Source of the DNA: Pseudoscleropodium purum
Taxonomy: Eukaryota > Streptophyta > Bryopsida > Hypnales > Brachytheciaceae
Assembly (NCBI GenBank): GCA_963969395.1
Contig: OZ017804.1
Location: forward strand, 18,848,001-18,912,000
DNA: 64,000 nucleotides
Direction: 5' to 3'
Numbering within the stretch: the stretch's first letter is position 1; every line of letters begins with the position of its first letter. Shown here in pieces: positions 1 to 12,299 of this stretch. The notes beneath the pieces were generated by a model. It worked only from the letters and a program-made list of their open reading frames with translations. It made no database searches and had not been told where the DNA came from. The position numbers and the translations under genes were made by a program.

Positions 1-527
1 ATTCTTGCAATTTTTGCGTTAATCATGAACAATGAAAATAATAAAGAGAGGCAGTCTAGGATCAATTTTGTTAAAATAGAAAAATTCAGAGATACGAAAA
101 CGTGACGCTCAAGTGTCTAAAGCTCCAAGGGAAAATGCATTTGAGCATTATTAAATCGTCTAAATCTTTGTTGAATCTTGTTGAGAGTCAAAGGGGATGG
201 ATTCTAGATTTTCTTGGCATGCTTTTAATTGGACACCTAGGTACGAATAAACTAGGAATTTTACGAATTCAGATTGCCGAAAATCCGTGTAAAAAAATAT
301 CGAACCTGGACTCTCATGAATAGGCAAGAATCTGTACAGTTCGGTTTTTAAAACAGGTTGCAAATGGGTGCAGTTACCTTAAAATCTATAATATGAATCA
401 TTTCGGTTGAAACTTGATCCTTCAATATACAAAAAAAATATATAAATAAATGAATGCAATATATCAATATCAATGAGATCGCTCAATGAGAGAAACGAAA
501 AATTCATTTAGTGTAGAGGTAACTTAC
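1..527 (-). other. Probable intron of the left-edge gene; no coding sequence seen
   Basis: This stretch lies downstream (minus strand) of the splice donor that ends the exon at 528-763, so it is most likely intron 1 of that gene. It is AT-rich. The short ORFs in it resemble no family I know and no convincing second exon was found, so the rest of the gene is probably beyond the left edge. Confidence 0.4.
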
Positions 528-763
528 ACAGTGCGATCATTTTCCGGCCTGGCACTGTCGCAGCTTGTACTGGCACTAGAGTCATTAGAGGCACATCTAC
601 TGTAACTCTTTCTTCGCGCTCTTGAAGAAGTGATGCAAATGCTGTCATCGTGGAAATGCGAAACAGGGAGAGCTAATGAAGTAGTGCAGAAATGGCCAAT
701 CGGCTGACCAAAAGAGGATGCCCGAGGCTGCCATGAAACGCAGCAGCCGCTCACAGCTGCCAT
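528..763 (-). CDS. First coding exon of an unidentified, probably plastid-targeted protein (partial)
   Basis: The minus strand opens with ATG-GCA-GCT at 763 and stays open for 78 codons plus two bases, then meets a strong donor (CACTGT|GTAAGTT, GT at 527-526). The reading frame closes shortly after that donor, as expected at an exon end. The peptide starts MAAVSGCCVSW and is rich in Ser, Ala, Arg and Thr with few acidic residues in the first 45 positions, which is the composition of a chloroplast transit peptide; a basic patch (RARRKSYSR) lies near residue 50. No catalytic domain is visible, so the product is not identified. The start is supported by the repeat in the 5' flank ending 2 bp before the ATG. 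The remaining exons should lie to the left of the window. It could still be a chance ORF, but base composition, start context and donor together argue for a real exon. Confidence 0.5.
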
Positions 764-764
764 T

Positions 765-1093
765 CTCTCAATCCTGTAGTTGTCCCGCTACTGCTTCACA
801 GATTCCACTTTAATTAAATTCAATAAGCAATTCTTCACATTCATATCCGGCTCTCTCATGTCACAAGAACTTGAATACAAAGGCGAAACCAAGGAGTTCG
901 CTGATTCTTCCAAACCAAAGTAAGACCAGAGATTGCAAATCCCGACGCTCTCAATCCAATCGAATGTCCAGCTACAGCTTCACAGCTTCCACTTCGATCG
1001 AATTTTATAGGCGATTCATTACATTCGCACCCGGCTTTGTACTGTCACAAGAAGTTGCATGCAAATGTGATTCTAAAGAGTTCGCCGATTCTT
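765..1093. repeat. Degenerate direct repeat in the 5' flank of the left-edge gene
   Basis: Two related copies lie in direct orientation: 765-909 and 948-1093. Both begin ctctcaatcc, share blocks such as gcttcacag, ttccact, cattcacat/cattcgca, tgtcacaagaa and gagttcgc-gattctt in the same order, and are about 145 bp long, with a 38-bp spacer. Copy 1 starts 2 bp upstream of the ATG at 763, so the array occupies the leader or proximal promoter of that gene. Confidence 0.75.
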
Positions 1094-1480
1094 GCGCACC
1101 GCAGCAACGGCAGCGCGCAATCTTCCTGCTCCAATCCTAAAATGAAATTCAACTGCCGAAGACTGAAAAATCCTCGGAACATCAAATTAGAGACCTAATT
1201 TGCGTGAACATGAAGTACGAGCCACGTACCACGCCCTCTTCTCTTCCTGAGGATAAGAGATGAATTTCGGAATTCAAACTGAGGCGTCCAAATACACTCT
1301 GCCAGGAATCGTAACACGTAGCGGGATGGACGCAAGCATGAAAGGGGCGACAATGCAGGGGTGGCAAGCGGAGAGGAGAAGGTGAGGTGGCGCCCTGTTG
1401 CATAAAGGCAGCTGTGATGCTCCCTCGCCATAGCCAAAGCCTTCTGAGTTCAGACACTCAGACACTCAATACGGAGTACT
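1094..1480. other. Low-copy upstream flank, no gene recognised
   Basis: This is less AT-rich than the DNA to its right and probably belongs to the 5' flank of the minus-strand gene starting at 763. Several overlapping short minus-strand ORFs occur but in different frames and without family resemblance. A conventional TATA box was not found. Confidence 0.35.
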
Positions 1481-4402
1481 TTCTTTCGCTGTCGTGACAC
1501 TTTCGAATGTACGAGAATGAGATGAGGATGAAAATTTGGATGAAAAACGTCGTTTTCAATTCCAATTCGTTTTCAATTGTGTATTTGGAGTTCCAGGCCA
1601 GGATGCGCCAAAAACACACTGACTTTCGCCAAATGAAAACAGGCCTTTCCTAACTGAAGGATAAACGGCAGTTTTTATCCCTTTGTGTCTATGCATTTAA
1701 TAACCTTAAAAATCCTAGAAGAACGCCCTAGACACAGTAACAATGAGCTCAAAAGAGGTGAATACTAGAGCTTTGTGATTAACACATGCTTGACCTCCTC
1801 CAATCGAAAATCCATAACTATCAGATCTAGCAAGGGAAAATCTTCCCCCCCTCTGTGAACCCCCTTAACCTTTGATTACCTGAGCTATTGATCTCAAAGT
1901 GAAAAAATATGGAGCCCCCTTTCTTGTCATCAATCTTGATATGGAAATGTTTATGGTTACAATTACAAAATACTTGTATGAAATACATATGTATATATGT
2001 GATGGAATATAGATGACAAAATATAGATAAAAAATTGATATGGATACAAAATACATTTGGCAATGCCACATATCTTATAGTGAATGCAATCAAAACTACT
2101 TTTTTAAGGCGGGTGGGTGTGGCAATAATTTAACAAGTATAATTAATGAATTGTGCTCATTAAATTTATTTTGAGTTCATTGTGATAGTTTATGACAATG
2201 ACAATGAGCTCAAAAGAGGTAGTAATTGCCTATACAAGTGTCCAATGGAAGACAAAGTATTCTTCTATATAGCACAAAAGTTCAAATGTTCACCTTTGGA
2301 ATTTTGCAGAAAAAGGGGAGGTCTTGCTTAGTAGCTTGACCTCCAATGAATGCTCGTAGGACTTTTTTCAGAAAATGATTCATACTAATCCAAGAAGGAT
2401 GATTTTCATAGTGACCAACTTGTCCTTCTAAGGTTAACCCTTAAAAGATGCAACCCCCTATGTCAAGGTATTAAAGGTAGTCACCAAATCTGCTTTTATT
2501 ATTGAACTAATAGATACATTCTTTGTTTCTACAATTAATAATGAAGTCATCCATTGACCATATTTCGGCTTCATCATCTTTTAAGGATTAACCTTAAAAT
2601 GACTGAGAAGACATTTGGTGTCCATTGGATGATTTCAAAGAGTCTTATTGAATGGAGAAAAAAACATTTCTTTGTTCAATTTTTTGGGTGAGAGTTGCAT
2701 GAATGCATTTTTAGTGAACCAAAAGGATATTCCCTCATAGTGGTATATTTTGACTTTTCTACATAAGAAGATGCTCAATCCATGCATCACAAAGTAGTGT
2801 ATTTTATCAACTTCAAGAACCTTGTTTGTGATGAGAATTTGAAACATAAAAATGATCTTTTTTGAATTTAGGTCCAACTAATAAAAATAAAGTTAATAAA
2901 GTATAGTTTCTACTTTGTCTTAAAATTTTGAAAAATTCCTAAAATTGAATAATATATATTGCAATTTGAACCTTGTGCCTATTACCATAGGCTCAAATTT
3001 ATAATTATAAAAAAATACAAAAATACTCTCATTTTATGATATTCTATACACCTATAGAAAAATATTTAGATCTCTTGAGCTTATAATGTATTTGATGTGA
3101 ATTTTCTTCACCTTTTTTTAAGACATTCAATGTGATTTCAAATCTGAAAACTTTAAGACTTATAAAAAAAATACATTTTCATCTTTCAAAAATAAATATA
3201 AAACTTTCAAAGCATAAACAATGACAGAATGGGAAAATGGGAGCATTTAAAGAGAAAGGATTTTGATGTTTAATTGCATAGCTTTAGTCTATTAGGATTA
3301 ATGGTATATTTATATCATTGAGTAAAGTCTTATTCAATTTAAAAATTAATTAATTATATATATTTTTAAATAAAACTTCTACTTAGTAAATTTTAGCACT
3401 TTTCATAACTTTTATAATAATGTGTTAGATTCACCAAAACATTATTGTAGGCACAAGGAGATTAGGCAACCTCATCCTTTGGGAGAATTTTTGCTCCAAA
3501 ATAAAGTCATAGGGCTTTCTTCAATTGGTGAAGATTGTTATATTTGTTTTGACATTAAAGATGAAATTTCTTTGCTTTTCAACAAAAGTAACTAAACAAA
3601 ACTTTTCAAATTTATTTTTTGCTTCATTTGAAAACGTGCAAAAATATGTTAGAAATTCCTATTATATTTGTTTTAAGTAGAGGGTATCAATGTTTTCAAA
3701 TAGAAAATGACATAGAAAATGGTTTATACTACGACTATGATGTTTATACTATAATATGTAGTAGTGGCCAAATTTTCAGATCTTTTAAGCATATTTTTAT
3801 AATTGAAAACCATTGCATGTCTTGATTCTCAACAAAAGTCTAAATTTTTTATGAAATATCATTTCATCTTTGAAAAATAAAATTGAGAAATTTCATTCAT
3901 ATATTGTTAATTTGATAAGGATAGAATCTATGATGTATAGTCAAACTTTGAGTCTATTACTCTACATTGTATACAACTATCATAATTGGCATTTCATGCA
4001 AATAATTAATTAAAGTTGAAAAAAGTTGTTTGGTAGGCACTCTTAGAATAAATAAAATTTGAAAATTTTATTTTTTTTAAAAGTACTTTGTATGTAGCTA
4101 GTTTGTTCATTTGTCTCTAAAATACAATTACAATTACAAGACATTTAGTGTAAGATTAGTAGAGAGAGAAGGCAAATACTTAATAGAATCAAGGAGGTAC
4201 AACAATCCACGTGGGATATGTAAATTAAGACATATAGAAGACCCCAATCTATCATAATTAGGTCAAAATAATGCAATAATTGTTTTCAAAATTATTGAAC
4301 TTTAAACCTCTATAATTTTCTACTTTGGAGACTCCAAGTCAAAAATGGATTTAGAACATTTTGAAATTGTACCTCATTTTGGAAAAAGTTGATTTAAAAT
4401 GC
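1481..4402. other. AT-rich intergenic DNA
   Basis: No gene was found. A 20-bp direct repeat (acaatgagctcaaaagaggt) occurs near 1,740 and again near 2,201. Fragments resembling the TTAA-element ends (ggttaacccttaaaag near 2,433; ggattaaccttaaaa near 2,584) are scattered, suggesting heavily decayed elements. Confidence 0.5.
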
Positions 4403-5715
4403 TTAACCCCTAAATGATTTTGGCTATGTTTTCACCAAAACTGCCATTTGTAGTACAAGTATCAAAATTTGGAAAAAAAAACATTTTTGGACACATGTAA
4501 CCATAGGATCTTGTAGTAAGCTTGTTTGAGTATATGTGGAAAAAATTTCAGAAATTTCCACCTTGTAGATTGCAAGATATTAGCATTTGAAGTGACAAAT
4601 TTCTTTTTATTGGCCCTATGAAAATCAGAGCAGTTGCACTTCAGAAGGGCACATTTATATGAAAAAATGTCCAAAATGGTGGTTACTCTTTGGATTCATT
4701 TTTTAAGTCAATTTTGTTACATTCTTGAAAAAATTTAGATCATTTGGAATTATAAAACATAAAGTGAAACTACCCAATACCACCATTTATCCAATTCTAC
4801 CACCTACAAGTTCTTCCCGTTTCTATCAGTGGCCCATCTATTACCACAATCTTACTAATCCATTTTCATAATGGCAATGCACTAGAAAGCAAACACATCA
4901 GCCTACGCTTCAACAATAGTCTGATCATGCTTCAACAAGGGTCTACTTACAATTTTACATTCTAGCTTTTAAAATTCACAAAAACTCAATTCTTGTCGGA
5001 ATGTCTTCATTCTTTTTGCAATTAACTTCTTTTAAAAAATTCAATCTCTAAAAAATATGAGACCTCATAAATAACTTCTCCAAAACACCTAGATTCCAAA
5101 TCTATATGGTAATGGGTAGTTCTACCTTATAGAAAAAAAATCATAAGTAGAAAGGAATAAAGAATGATTCAAAATACTAAATTGTTAACAATTTATTTGT
5201 GGAATTGAAAAATGCCAATACCAATGGTTGTAATGTTGTAATAAACAATCTACACCCAATCTTTTTATTTTTTTTCAAAAACATTGAAAATTGAGTTAAA
5301 TAAAGGATTTCAAAGTTTGTTTTAGAGTAGAGATTCAATAACAACCCTAAACCGCAAAAACAATCCTTATAACTTTCGACTCATTGATCAAAATGGAATG
5401 ATTAAAAACTTTCAAAGTATATATAAATCTAGAGAATCAATGTCAAATTTTAATTTTAAATTTATTTTAAATTTAAAGAAGTTTTTTTTGCTGCCTAGAT
5501 TGCCTGCCAAATAAAAAAAAGTACATATCATACAATAACGTCTTAACCATGTAGTCAAAAGTTATGAAAATTGTTGGGCCTTAAAGCTACTCCTCGGGCA
5601 CATGTTGTGTTAAAATTTCAGCCAAAAAAAATAAAAACTCTATTTGTGCCTTTGTGGTGAGTTGCCCAAATTTTCTATGTTGCCAAAAAATGCAATTTGG
5701 GCCTTTAGGGATTAA
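4403..5715 (-). mobile_element. TTAA-flanked element, family 1 (reverse), about 1.3 kb
   Basis: The left end reads TTAACCCCTAAATG (4,403) and the right end CCTTTAGGGATTAA (ending 5,715), an imperfect inverted pair including the TTAA tetranucleotide on each side. Internally it matches other family 1 copies in this window (61,962-62,891 in the same orientation; 25,720-26,596 and 44,520-45,300 in the opposite one), for example the blocks around ctgccatttg, tacaagatccta, gtgacaaa and caaaatggaatgatt. No transposase ORF is present. It is longer than the 61,962 copy, mainly in its right third, where it carries a ccatgtagt segment that is also found at 20,684 onward. Confidence 0.65.
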
Positions 5716-6780
5716 ATGGGGTCTAAATTTCTAGTATAAACATGATTAATTCATTTTTTTACCATTACTTCAAATATCCCATAATTTTTTAGTATTGATG
5801 AAGAATGATGAATTTCACTATAAAAAAAAAGAACCACTTCACCTATTTTGCTTATAGATATCAATGGAGTCTTTATAGATATCAATATATTTGTGGGTTG
5901 TTTTTTGAATGGATAGTAAGGCACAAGTTTTCAAACCATTAGTTGATTTATTGTTTTATTACCCTCCAAACAACTCTTCAAGTTGATTTTTTATTTTATT
6001 ACTTCCAAACCCTCCCCTCACAAATCCCATATCCTTGACTTGGTAATAATTGAGTCCACCCCACTCATTCTTGTATTTTTTGGTGAGCAATCTAGTCGCA
6101 ATTTATATGGGTTAATGGCATTTCCATATGTATTTCTTATTCATATCCATATTCCACATCTATCTTATATATTCATACTTATGTACTTGTAGTTTGTATT
6201 GTACTTTGCACCTATATTCTATATTGTATTATGTACCATATCTAGATCTAACAGTAGGGAGTTAGGGGCATTTTTCCTCTTTTCTTTTTTGGAGGGAGAG
6301 AGTTAGGCTAAGGTCAAATGTAATATTGTAGAAATTAAACTATTAAGTTTTCTACATTAGGTGACTTGAATTTCATAATTTTTCATTTTCTAATAATCGA
6401 GCATTTTTAGAATTAATTTATATTCTTTTCTAACTTTTAATTCCAAAAAATTCAATTCTTTGCTTTTTATTCAATTAGTGTTGACTATTGACCATGATAG
6501 CTAGGTATGGTATGTTCCATATTGTCACTATACTTTTATTTCTAGAGATGAAATTATATGTCTTCTATTTGCCATTAAAACTTTGAATTTTTTTTCCAAT
6601 TTAAAATTGGTATGAATTTTTGAGGAAATAATGAAGAAAATTCATTAAAACTACAAGAAGTAGAGATGGAAACTTCAATCTTGCCAACATAATCCCCTTA
6701 GAGCATTGTTGTTAAGCTTTGTATTACATTATTAAGAATCACCATTGAGTTCTTTGTATTACATACTCTTGTCTTTTGAG
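5716..6780. other. AT-rich intergenic DNA, nothing recognised
   Basis: No gene, RNA or ordered repeat was found. A poly-purine/AT bias and many T runs are the only features. Confidence 0.5.
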
Positions 6781-6953
6781 ATAGTCATGCGGGTTATTAG
6801 AAAGATTAATAGGTGTTATACACTTACGGTCTTGGTCTTCTTCAATAGTCATGGGGTTTGGGGGAAAATTGATAGGTATTGCACACTCACAATTTGGGTC
6901 TTTTTGGATAGTCATGGGGCTTACTAGTTGATAGGTATTGCTCATTTTTGTTT
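6781..6953. repeat. Three-copy tandem repeat, unit about 64 bp
   Basis: Units begin with atagtcatg at 6,781, 6,845 and 6,908 (periods 64 and 63). Each continues with a variant of gggtt..., then gataggtattgcacac. The third copy is shortened. The short ORFs read through here on both strands are by-products of the repeat. Confidence 0.8.
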
Positions 6954-7544
6954 TTGTGCTACATTGGGTTATTGTATCCTTGATTTAAACTATGAAAAAA
7001 GTTGTTCCAAAAAGTTGAATTGCAATCATCCATGTGCAATGTTAAAACAAATTATTTAACCATTCATAAGCCATTTTTTCCTCTTGCAACCAAATAAGAA
7101 TTAATCACTAGTTTTGGTTTAAAAATTCAACCAAGAAAGTATCAAAAAGAAAAAAAAATTACTTTGTAAGGCAACAAGTGTGGTTTTTAATGGCCATTTT
7201 GAATAACAAATGGATCCACTTATTAATATATGTGGAGTTGGAAACTTTGCTCAAAACAATCATTTTGTTTTTAAAAAATGCCTTTAATTTTCAATGTATT
7301 TTTTGGATAATGTTTTATTGCTATAAATGTCTTCTATTTGGATATATTTTTACTAACATAGAAATATAAATCTTAAAAAGGAATAAAGTTTCAAACTCAA
7401 ATGTTTATATGAAGGGGCTAATCTTCACCCTAATCCAATGTGGCACATGGTATATCTAAAATTCTAAAATTCTATTATTTACACCCATCATGTGAGATTG
7501 TAATCTTTAAATTGATTGGATATAGAAAGGTAATAGTAAAGATA

Positions 7545-8475
7545 TTATTCCATAATGGACCAAGGCCTCTTTTCTGCAAAAAAACAGACTCAAAACTGCC
7601 ATTTCTATAGCAAAAGTTTAAAAAATTCAAAAATTAGTTTTTTTTTCACATTTAGCCGTAGGATCTTACACCTAACTAGTATGAGAATGTGTAGAAATTT
7701 TTTTAGAGTTTTTGACTGCATAGATTGCAAGATATCTAGGTTTAAAGTAGAAAAAACAAATTTTTCAAGACATTGTTGGACAAATTTTTTTGACTTTGAA
7801 CATTTTTAACTTAATTTTTTTTCACTACAAAGTATTGATCTTTAAATCTTTATAGTATAGAATTGAGTTGAGTATCTAGGAAAAAAAAACAATAATTCAA
7901 AAAAACTTAATTCTTATTCTTTATAAAATTGTTAACTAGAAATAAGTATGAGAAAGAAGGAAAATCTATATTATTGATATTTCTAAAATGGAATTAAAAT
8001 GCACTAATCCCAATGGTGAGATTGTTCTAGCAATCAAGATAAACCATGTAGAACATTTTTTTTTGAAAAATTGTAAAAATTGCATTTAGAAATGCATACT
8101 ACAAGTTATTTTTTCAAAAAGATGCTCTAATTGTCCAAAAAACAAGATTGTCCATGATTTTCTCATAAAAAATCAAAATGTAATGAATCTAAGCCTTCCA
8201 TGTACAAAAAATACTCTATGAAAAAAATAAATTAAAAAAATTTTAAACCAAAATTTTTGAAATTTTTTTCTACCTCCTGTCCCTTGTTTTGAGCTTATTT
8301 GGGCATAACTTTTCTTCCACAACACCAACTGAAAAAAATAATATTCCCACAAAGCTAATCAATTTTTCTATCTTCAAAAGAAACTTCAAAAAATCAGGAA
8401 ATAATTTCAGGCTATACGTATCTACCCAAAAATCCCATTTGTCCCTTGACGGGACAAGGGTCCTTTAGGGGTTAA
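7545..8475 (-). mobile_element. TTAA-flanked element, family 2 (reverse), about 0.93 kb
   Basis: The right end reads CCTTTAGGGGTTAA (8,462-8,475), preceded by an inverted cccttg/caaggg motif and a cccatttgtccc block. Reverse-complemented, these match the start of the family 2 copy at 28,083. The left part (7,560-7,680: actgccatttctatagcaaaag, aggatcttaca) matches the other end of family 2. The extreme left end is degraded, so the start is approximate. No coding capacity was seen. Confidence 0.55.
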
Positions 8476-8930
8476 TGTTTGGCAAGGAAAGTAAGTCTTC
8501 TTGTTTTTTGCTTACCCATTGAAGGTAATACTTTATACTTTATACTTTTGTGCAAATAAACTTAGTCTCACATGTGAAAAATTTATTGTACAAGCCATTA
8601 GTTTAATAGCAATTCTATTTAAATTTATAAGGTTAAATTGTAGACCCTACCTCCACATCACCATTGATAAGGATTTATTTATAATGTGAAAATGAATTTA
8701 AAAATTGTCTATATTACACAAATAAATTCCTAACACCTTCACCTTTGAGAACCTATAACTAATTAATTGTGCTTCCACCCACTTGCATTTTGCTTCACAA
8801 ATATTTGCCAAAATAAAAAATTTCTTCATCATTTTTGTTTGCATTTCCATAGTATTATAAAAATTTATTTGCACAATATTAGGTGTTAATAGTACCTTAC
8901 ACCCTTACCACCTTAAGCTTTAACCCTGGA
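8476..8930. other. AT-rich spacer, nothing recognised
   Basis: No gene or ordered repeat was found between two family 2 copies. Confidence 0.45.
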
Positions 8931-8934
8931 AATT

Positions 8935-9860
8935 TCATTGGAAAGTCCCATTATCCTTTGAGGGGACACAATGGATTTTGGACAAGCTCCTATGGTCTAA
9001 TTTATATCACGATTGTTTTAAAAAAATTTGATGATAAGAAAATACATGAGTTTTTTAGAAATATAATTTTCATTCTAATTGGTGCCTCAAAGCAAAAGTT
9101 ATTACCCCAAGATCCAAACAAGGTTTGTTAGGCAATACAAAAAAATTACAAAAAACCAAATTAAAATTTTCAAAATTTTTGTCTCATAGAAAGTGTTTTT
9201 TTGTCTACATAGAAAGATTTGATTCATTCTATTGGAACCAATGATGAAAAAGTTATGAACAAACTTGTTTTTTAGTCAATCTAAGCATCTTTTTAAAAAA
9301 AAAAATTATATATTAAGGATTCATTTATAAATGAAAATTTAAAAATTTAAAAAGAGAGCTCAATAGGGTTTGATTCACTTTCAAGAATAGTCTAACCATT
9401 GGGATTATTATGTTTCAATTCTATGTGAAATCTATGAACAATTTAATTTTTCTTTCAATTTTGTATTTACTTCTACATAATAATTTTCTTAAGAATGAAA
9501 ATCAAGTGATTTAATAAAAAATTCTCAGATTTTCAACTCAATTCTTCAACATAAACTTTCTTGAAATTAAATATTAGTAGAACAAAAATTTACCCCCTTT
9601 AGAATGTTGCAACCATAATTAGCCTACAATTTCTATATTTGTGGATTTAGTGCATGAATAGGGTTTCTAAAATATTTTGGAAATGGACTCTAAGAATATC
9701 CTAAAATTTTTGGGGAATTGTTTTTAATTATATTCAAGATTTTGTACATACCTATGCGGTACATTATAGTATTTAGGCATATACAAGCTCACTTGTTGTA
9801 TTTTAGGATCTTGCATGGTGTGTCAAATATTAAATCCTATATAAAAAAAGTAATTTCTTC
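8935..9860 (+). mobile_element. Decayed family 2 element (forward)
   Basis: Blocks in family 2 order can be followed: ggggacacaatggattttgg, attggtgcctcaaagcaaaagttat, a tctcatag...tttgtctacat block, a gattcattctattgg...gaaaaagttatg block, then a degraded right half. The characteristic ends are not intact and both borders are approximate. Confidence 0.45.
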
Positions 9861-11530
9861 ATGTGGGATTTTTGATTGAGTTTGTATCAAAATGAGTTTA
9901 CTAAAAAATCAATTCTATAACTTCTTTTTGTACTTCTCAAATGCATAGTTATCCACCAATTAGAAGTGATGTAGATGTAGACATAGACCAGTAACTTAAG
10001 CAAATGCTAGCAAGCACGTGTGGCCTACTTCTCTTAACATAACTTTGAATTTTGAGTTTTTCTCAGTGTCTAATCATCAATGTTGAGGGTATTTATTAAA
10101 TATTCATAACATTGACTAACCAAAAAAGAATAGGATAGTTGACATTTTATGCATTGTTAAGTTGGATTTTACAAGGGTTTCATTTGTGATATATGGTGTC
10201 CTTGACAAGACATTTGTATGCCTTCAAGAAAGATGTTGTTGAGTAACTTCTAATCTCAAGAATGTTGGAATATAAAACTTTTGTCTTTAGCAAAGTAGGT
10301 CTAGGTTGGCAACATTTTTTAGTCCATTGTGTATACCATACAATGGGGTTCAATAATCTTACAAAATGGCCTATTGTGCCATTCAAAACTATGTGCATAG
10401 TATAGAAAAGAATTAGAATTCTTCATCTTACATAATTAACACTCAATTCTTATCCAATCACAATTGAGCATACCAAATTTTAGTTTCAAAAAAGAAAATT
10501 TTCATTTTTGGTGAATTTTTTAAGTCAATTTTAATAATTTTATATAATATTTTATTGAAAAATATTGGTGATTAAATTTTTAAAATTCAATTGTATAGAT
10601 ATGTAAAGAACATCCATATGCACATTTTTCCTTCAATAAGCATCTCCAAAAGAGTTTCACAATTTCCTCTAGAAATAGCTCAATGTAAAGGGTTGCATAA
10701 TCAAATTTTATGAAATAGATATCTTTATATTTTAACTAGATTTTGCTATTTGCCCCTAACAATGTAACAAATTTTGTACATTTGAGCATTATGGTACAAT
10801 TATCTTGCCAAAATCTATTTACAATAGAAAGTTATCTATTTTTCAAAATTAGGACATTGTCACAACAACGTTCAAATCTCTATGGAGGGAATTGTAAAAC
10901 CTCTTTGGAGATTCTTGTTGAAGGAAAGATGTGCATAAGGATGTTTCCAACATATCTCCACAATCAAATTAAAAAAAATTCATTACCAACCTCTTTTCAA
11001 TGAATTATCATGTAAATCCATCAAAATTAAATGAAAAAATTCACCAAAAATGGAGTTTTGATTTTGCTGAAACTGAAATTTGGTATACTTGGTTGCAATT
11101 GCATAAGAATTGAAATGTTAATCATACAAGATGAAAAATGTCAATTCCATTGTATATTATGCAAAATTCTTTGAATGGCACAATAAGCCATTTGTAAGAT
11201 TATTGGACCCCACTGTAAATTCTTGGAATGTGTAGAGAGGGGTTTAGGAGTTTAGGATTTTAGGATTTTGTAGCTTGGGAGCTATGTGAATGAGCTGGAT
11301 TTTGATGAAGTGGCTACAATGCTACAAGGAGGGTTTGAGATTTAGGGTTTGGAGCTCCTCTGATTTGCTCCTTCACCCTGCTCGGTTGCAATCTGTAGCA
11401 CCTCATTTTGCTTTGCTACCGATGCTTCTGGTCACTGCTTGACCGGCAAACAGTGCGGATGCATCACCTCAAACATGTGCAATGTTTTTCCTTCCTCCTT
11501 CTCCAACTAGGTACAATACAAACTTTGTGT
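9861..11530. other. AT-rich intergenic DNA with weak repeat fragments
   Basis: No gene was found. The stretch near 10,490-10,620 (aaaagaaaatt...tttttggtgaattttt) resembles the right part of family 4 (20,460-20,580 and 63,310-63,420), so it may be a truncated relic. Confidence 0.4.
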
Positions 11531-11850
11531 ACTTGGGGCCCATCGCCCATCTTCATTCACGAATTTCTTTGAATACAGATCCCTTGAATCCACTTTTGAT
11601 TGTGACATTGTGTGACACTTACATACTTGGGGCCCATCACCCCATCTTCACTCACAAATTTCTTTAAACACAAATCTCCTAAATCCACTTTGATTGCAAA
11701 ATCATGTGACACTTGCATGCTTGGGGCCCATCATCCATCTTCACTTGCACCACACTTGTATACTTGGGACCCATCACCTATCTTCACTCACAAATTTCTC
11801 TAAGCATAGATTCCTTCAAACCACTTTTGATTGTTTGAAGTATTTATTGC
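11531..11850. repeat. Tandem repeat, unit 94 bp, four copies, one internally deleted
   Basis: Units begin with a variant of acttggggcccatc at 11,531, 11,625, 11,719 and 11,762. The first two periods are exactly 94 bp. The third unit is cut to 43 bp, and the fourth runs on to about 11,850. Shared blocks are catcttcactcacaaattt, aatccacttttgattg and gtgacactt. Overlapping short ORFs here are created by the repeat. Confidence 0.85.
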
Positions 11851-11961
11851 ATAAAAATCCCAGCTCAAAAAGATGTGTTCTAGAATTAACTTAGTTATTA
11901 TGATAATTATACAATGGTGTCCTTCATAATATGTTGGAATGACACTTGTATACCACTTTTA

Positions 11962-12143
11962 GAACATTCCAAAGGGGTTAAGCTTAGAAGATTCAAAGCC
12001 TTAAAATGTAAACAAGTACAATTTTTTTCACTTCAAATACAAATATCTTGCAAAACATTCTAAAGGGATTAAGCTTAGAAGATTCAAAGCCTTAAAATGT
12101 AAACAAGTACAATTTTTTTCACTTCACACACAATTATCTTGCA
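11962..12143. repeat. Recent tandem duplication, unit 91 bp
   Basis: Two adjacent copies (11,962-12,052 and 12,053-about 12,143) are nearly identical, including aagcttagaagattcaaagc and a gtaaacaagtacaattttttt stretch. Few differences separate them, so the duplication is younger than most repeats in the window. The downstream part resembles a family 2 end fragment (ttgcaat...aagatcctccaattagg). Confidence 0.85.
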
Positions 12144-12299
12144 ATCCTTCAAGACAAAATTTTGAAATTTCTTCCACCTTTGTTTACCAATCTAGTGCAA
12201 GATCCTCCAATTAGGTATGGGAAAACATATAAGAAAATTCTCAATTTTTTTACACTTAAAAAGAGAAACAGCAGTTTTGAGTGAAATTTGATTGGAAAA

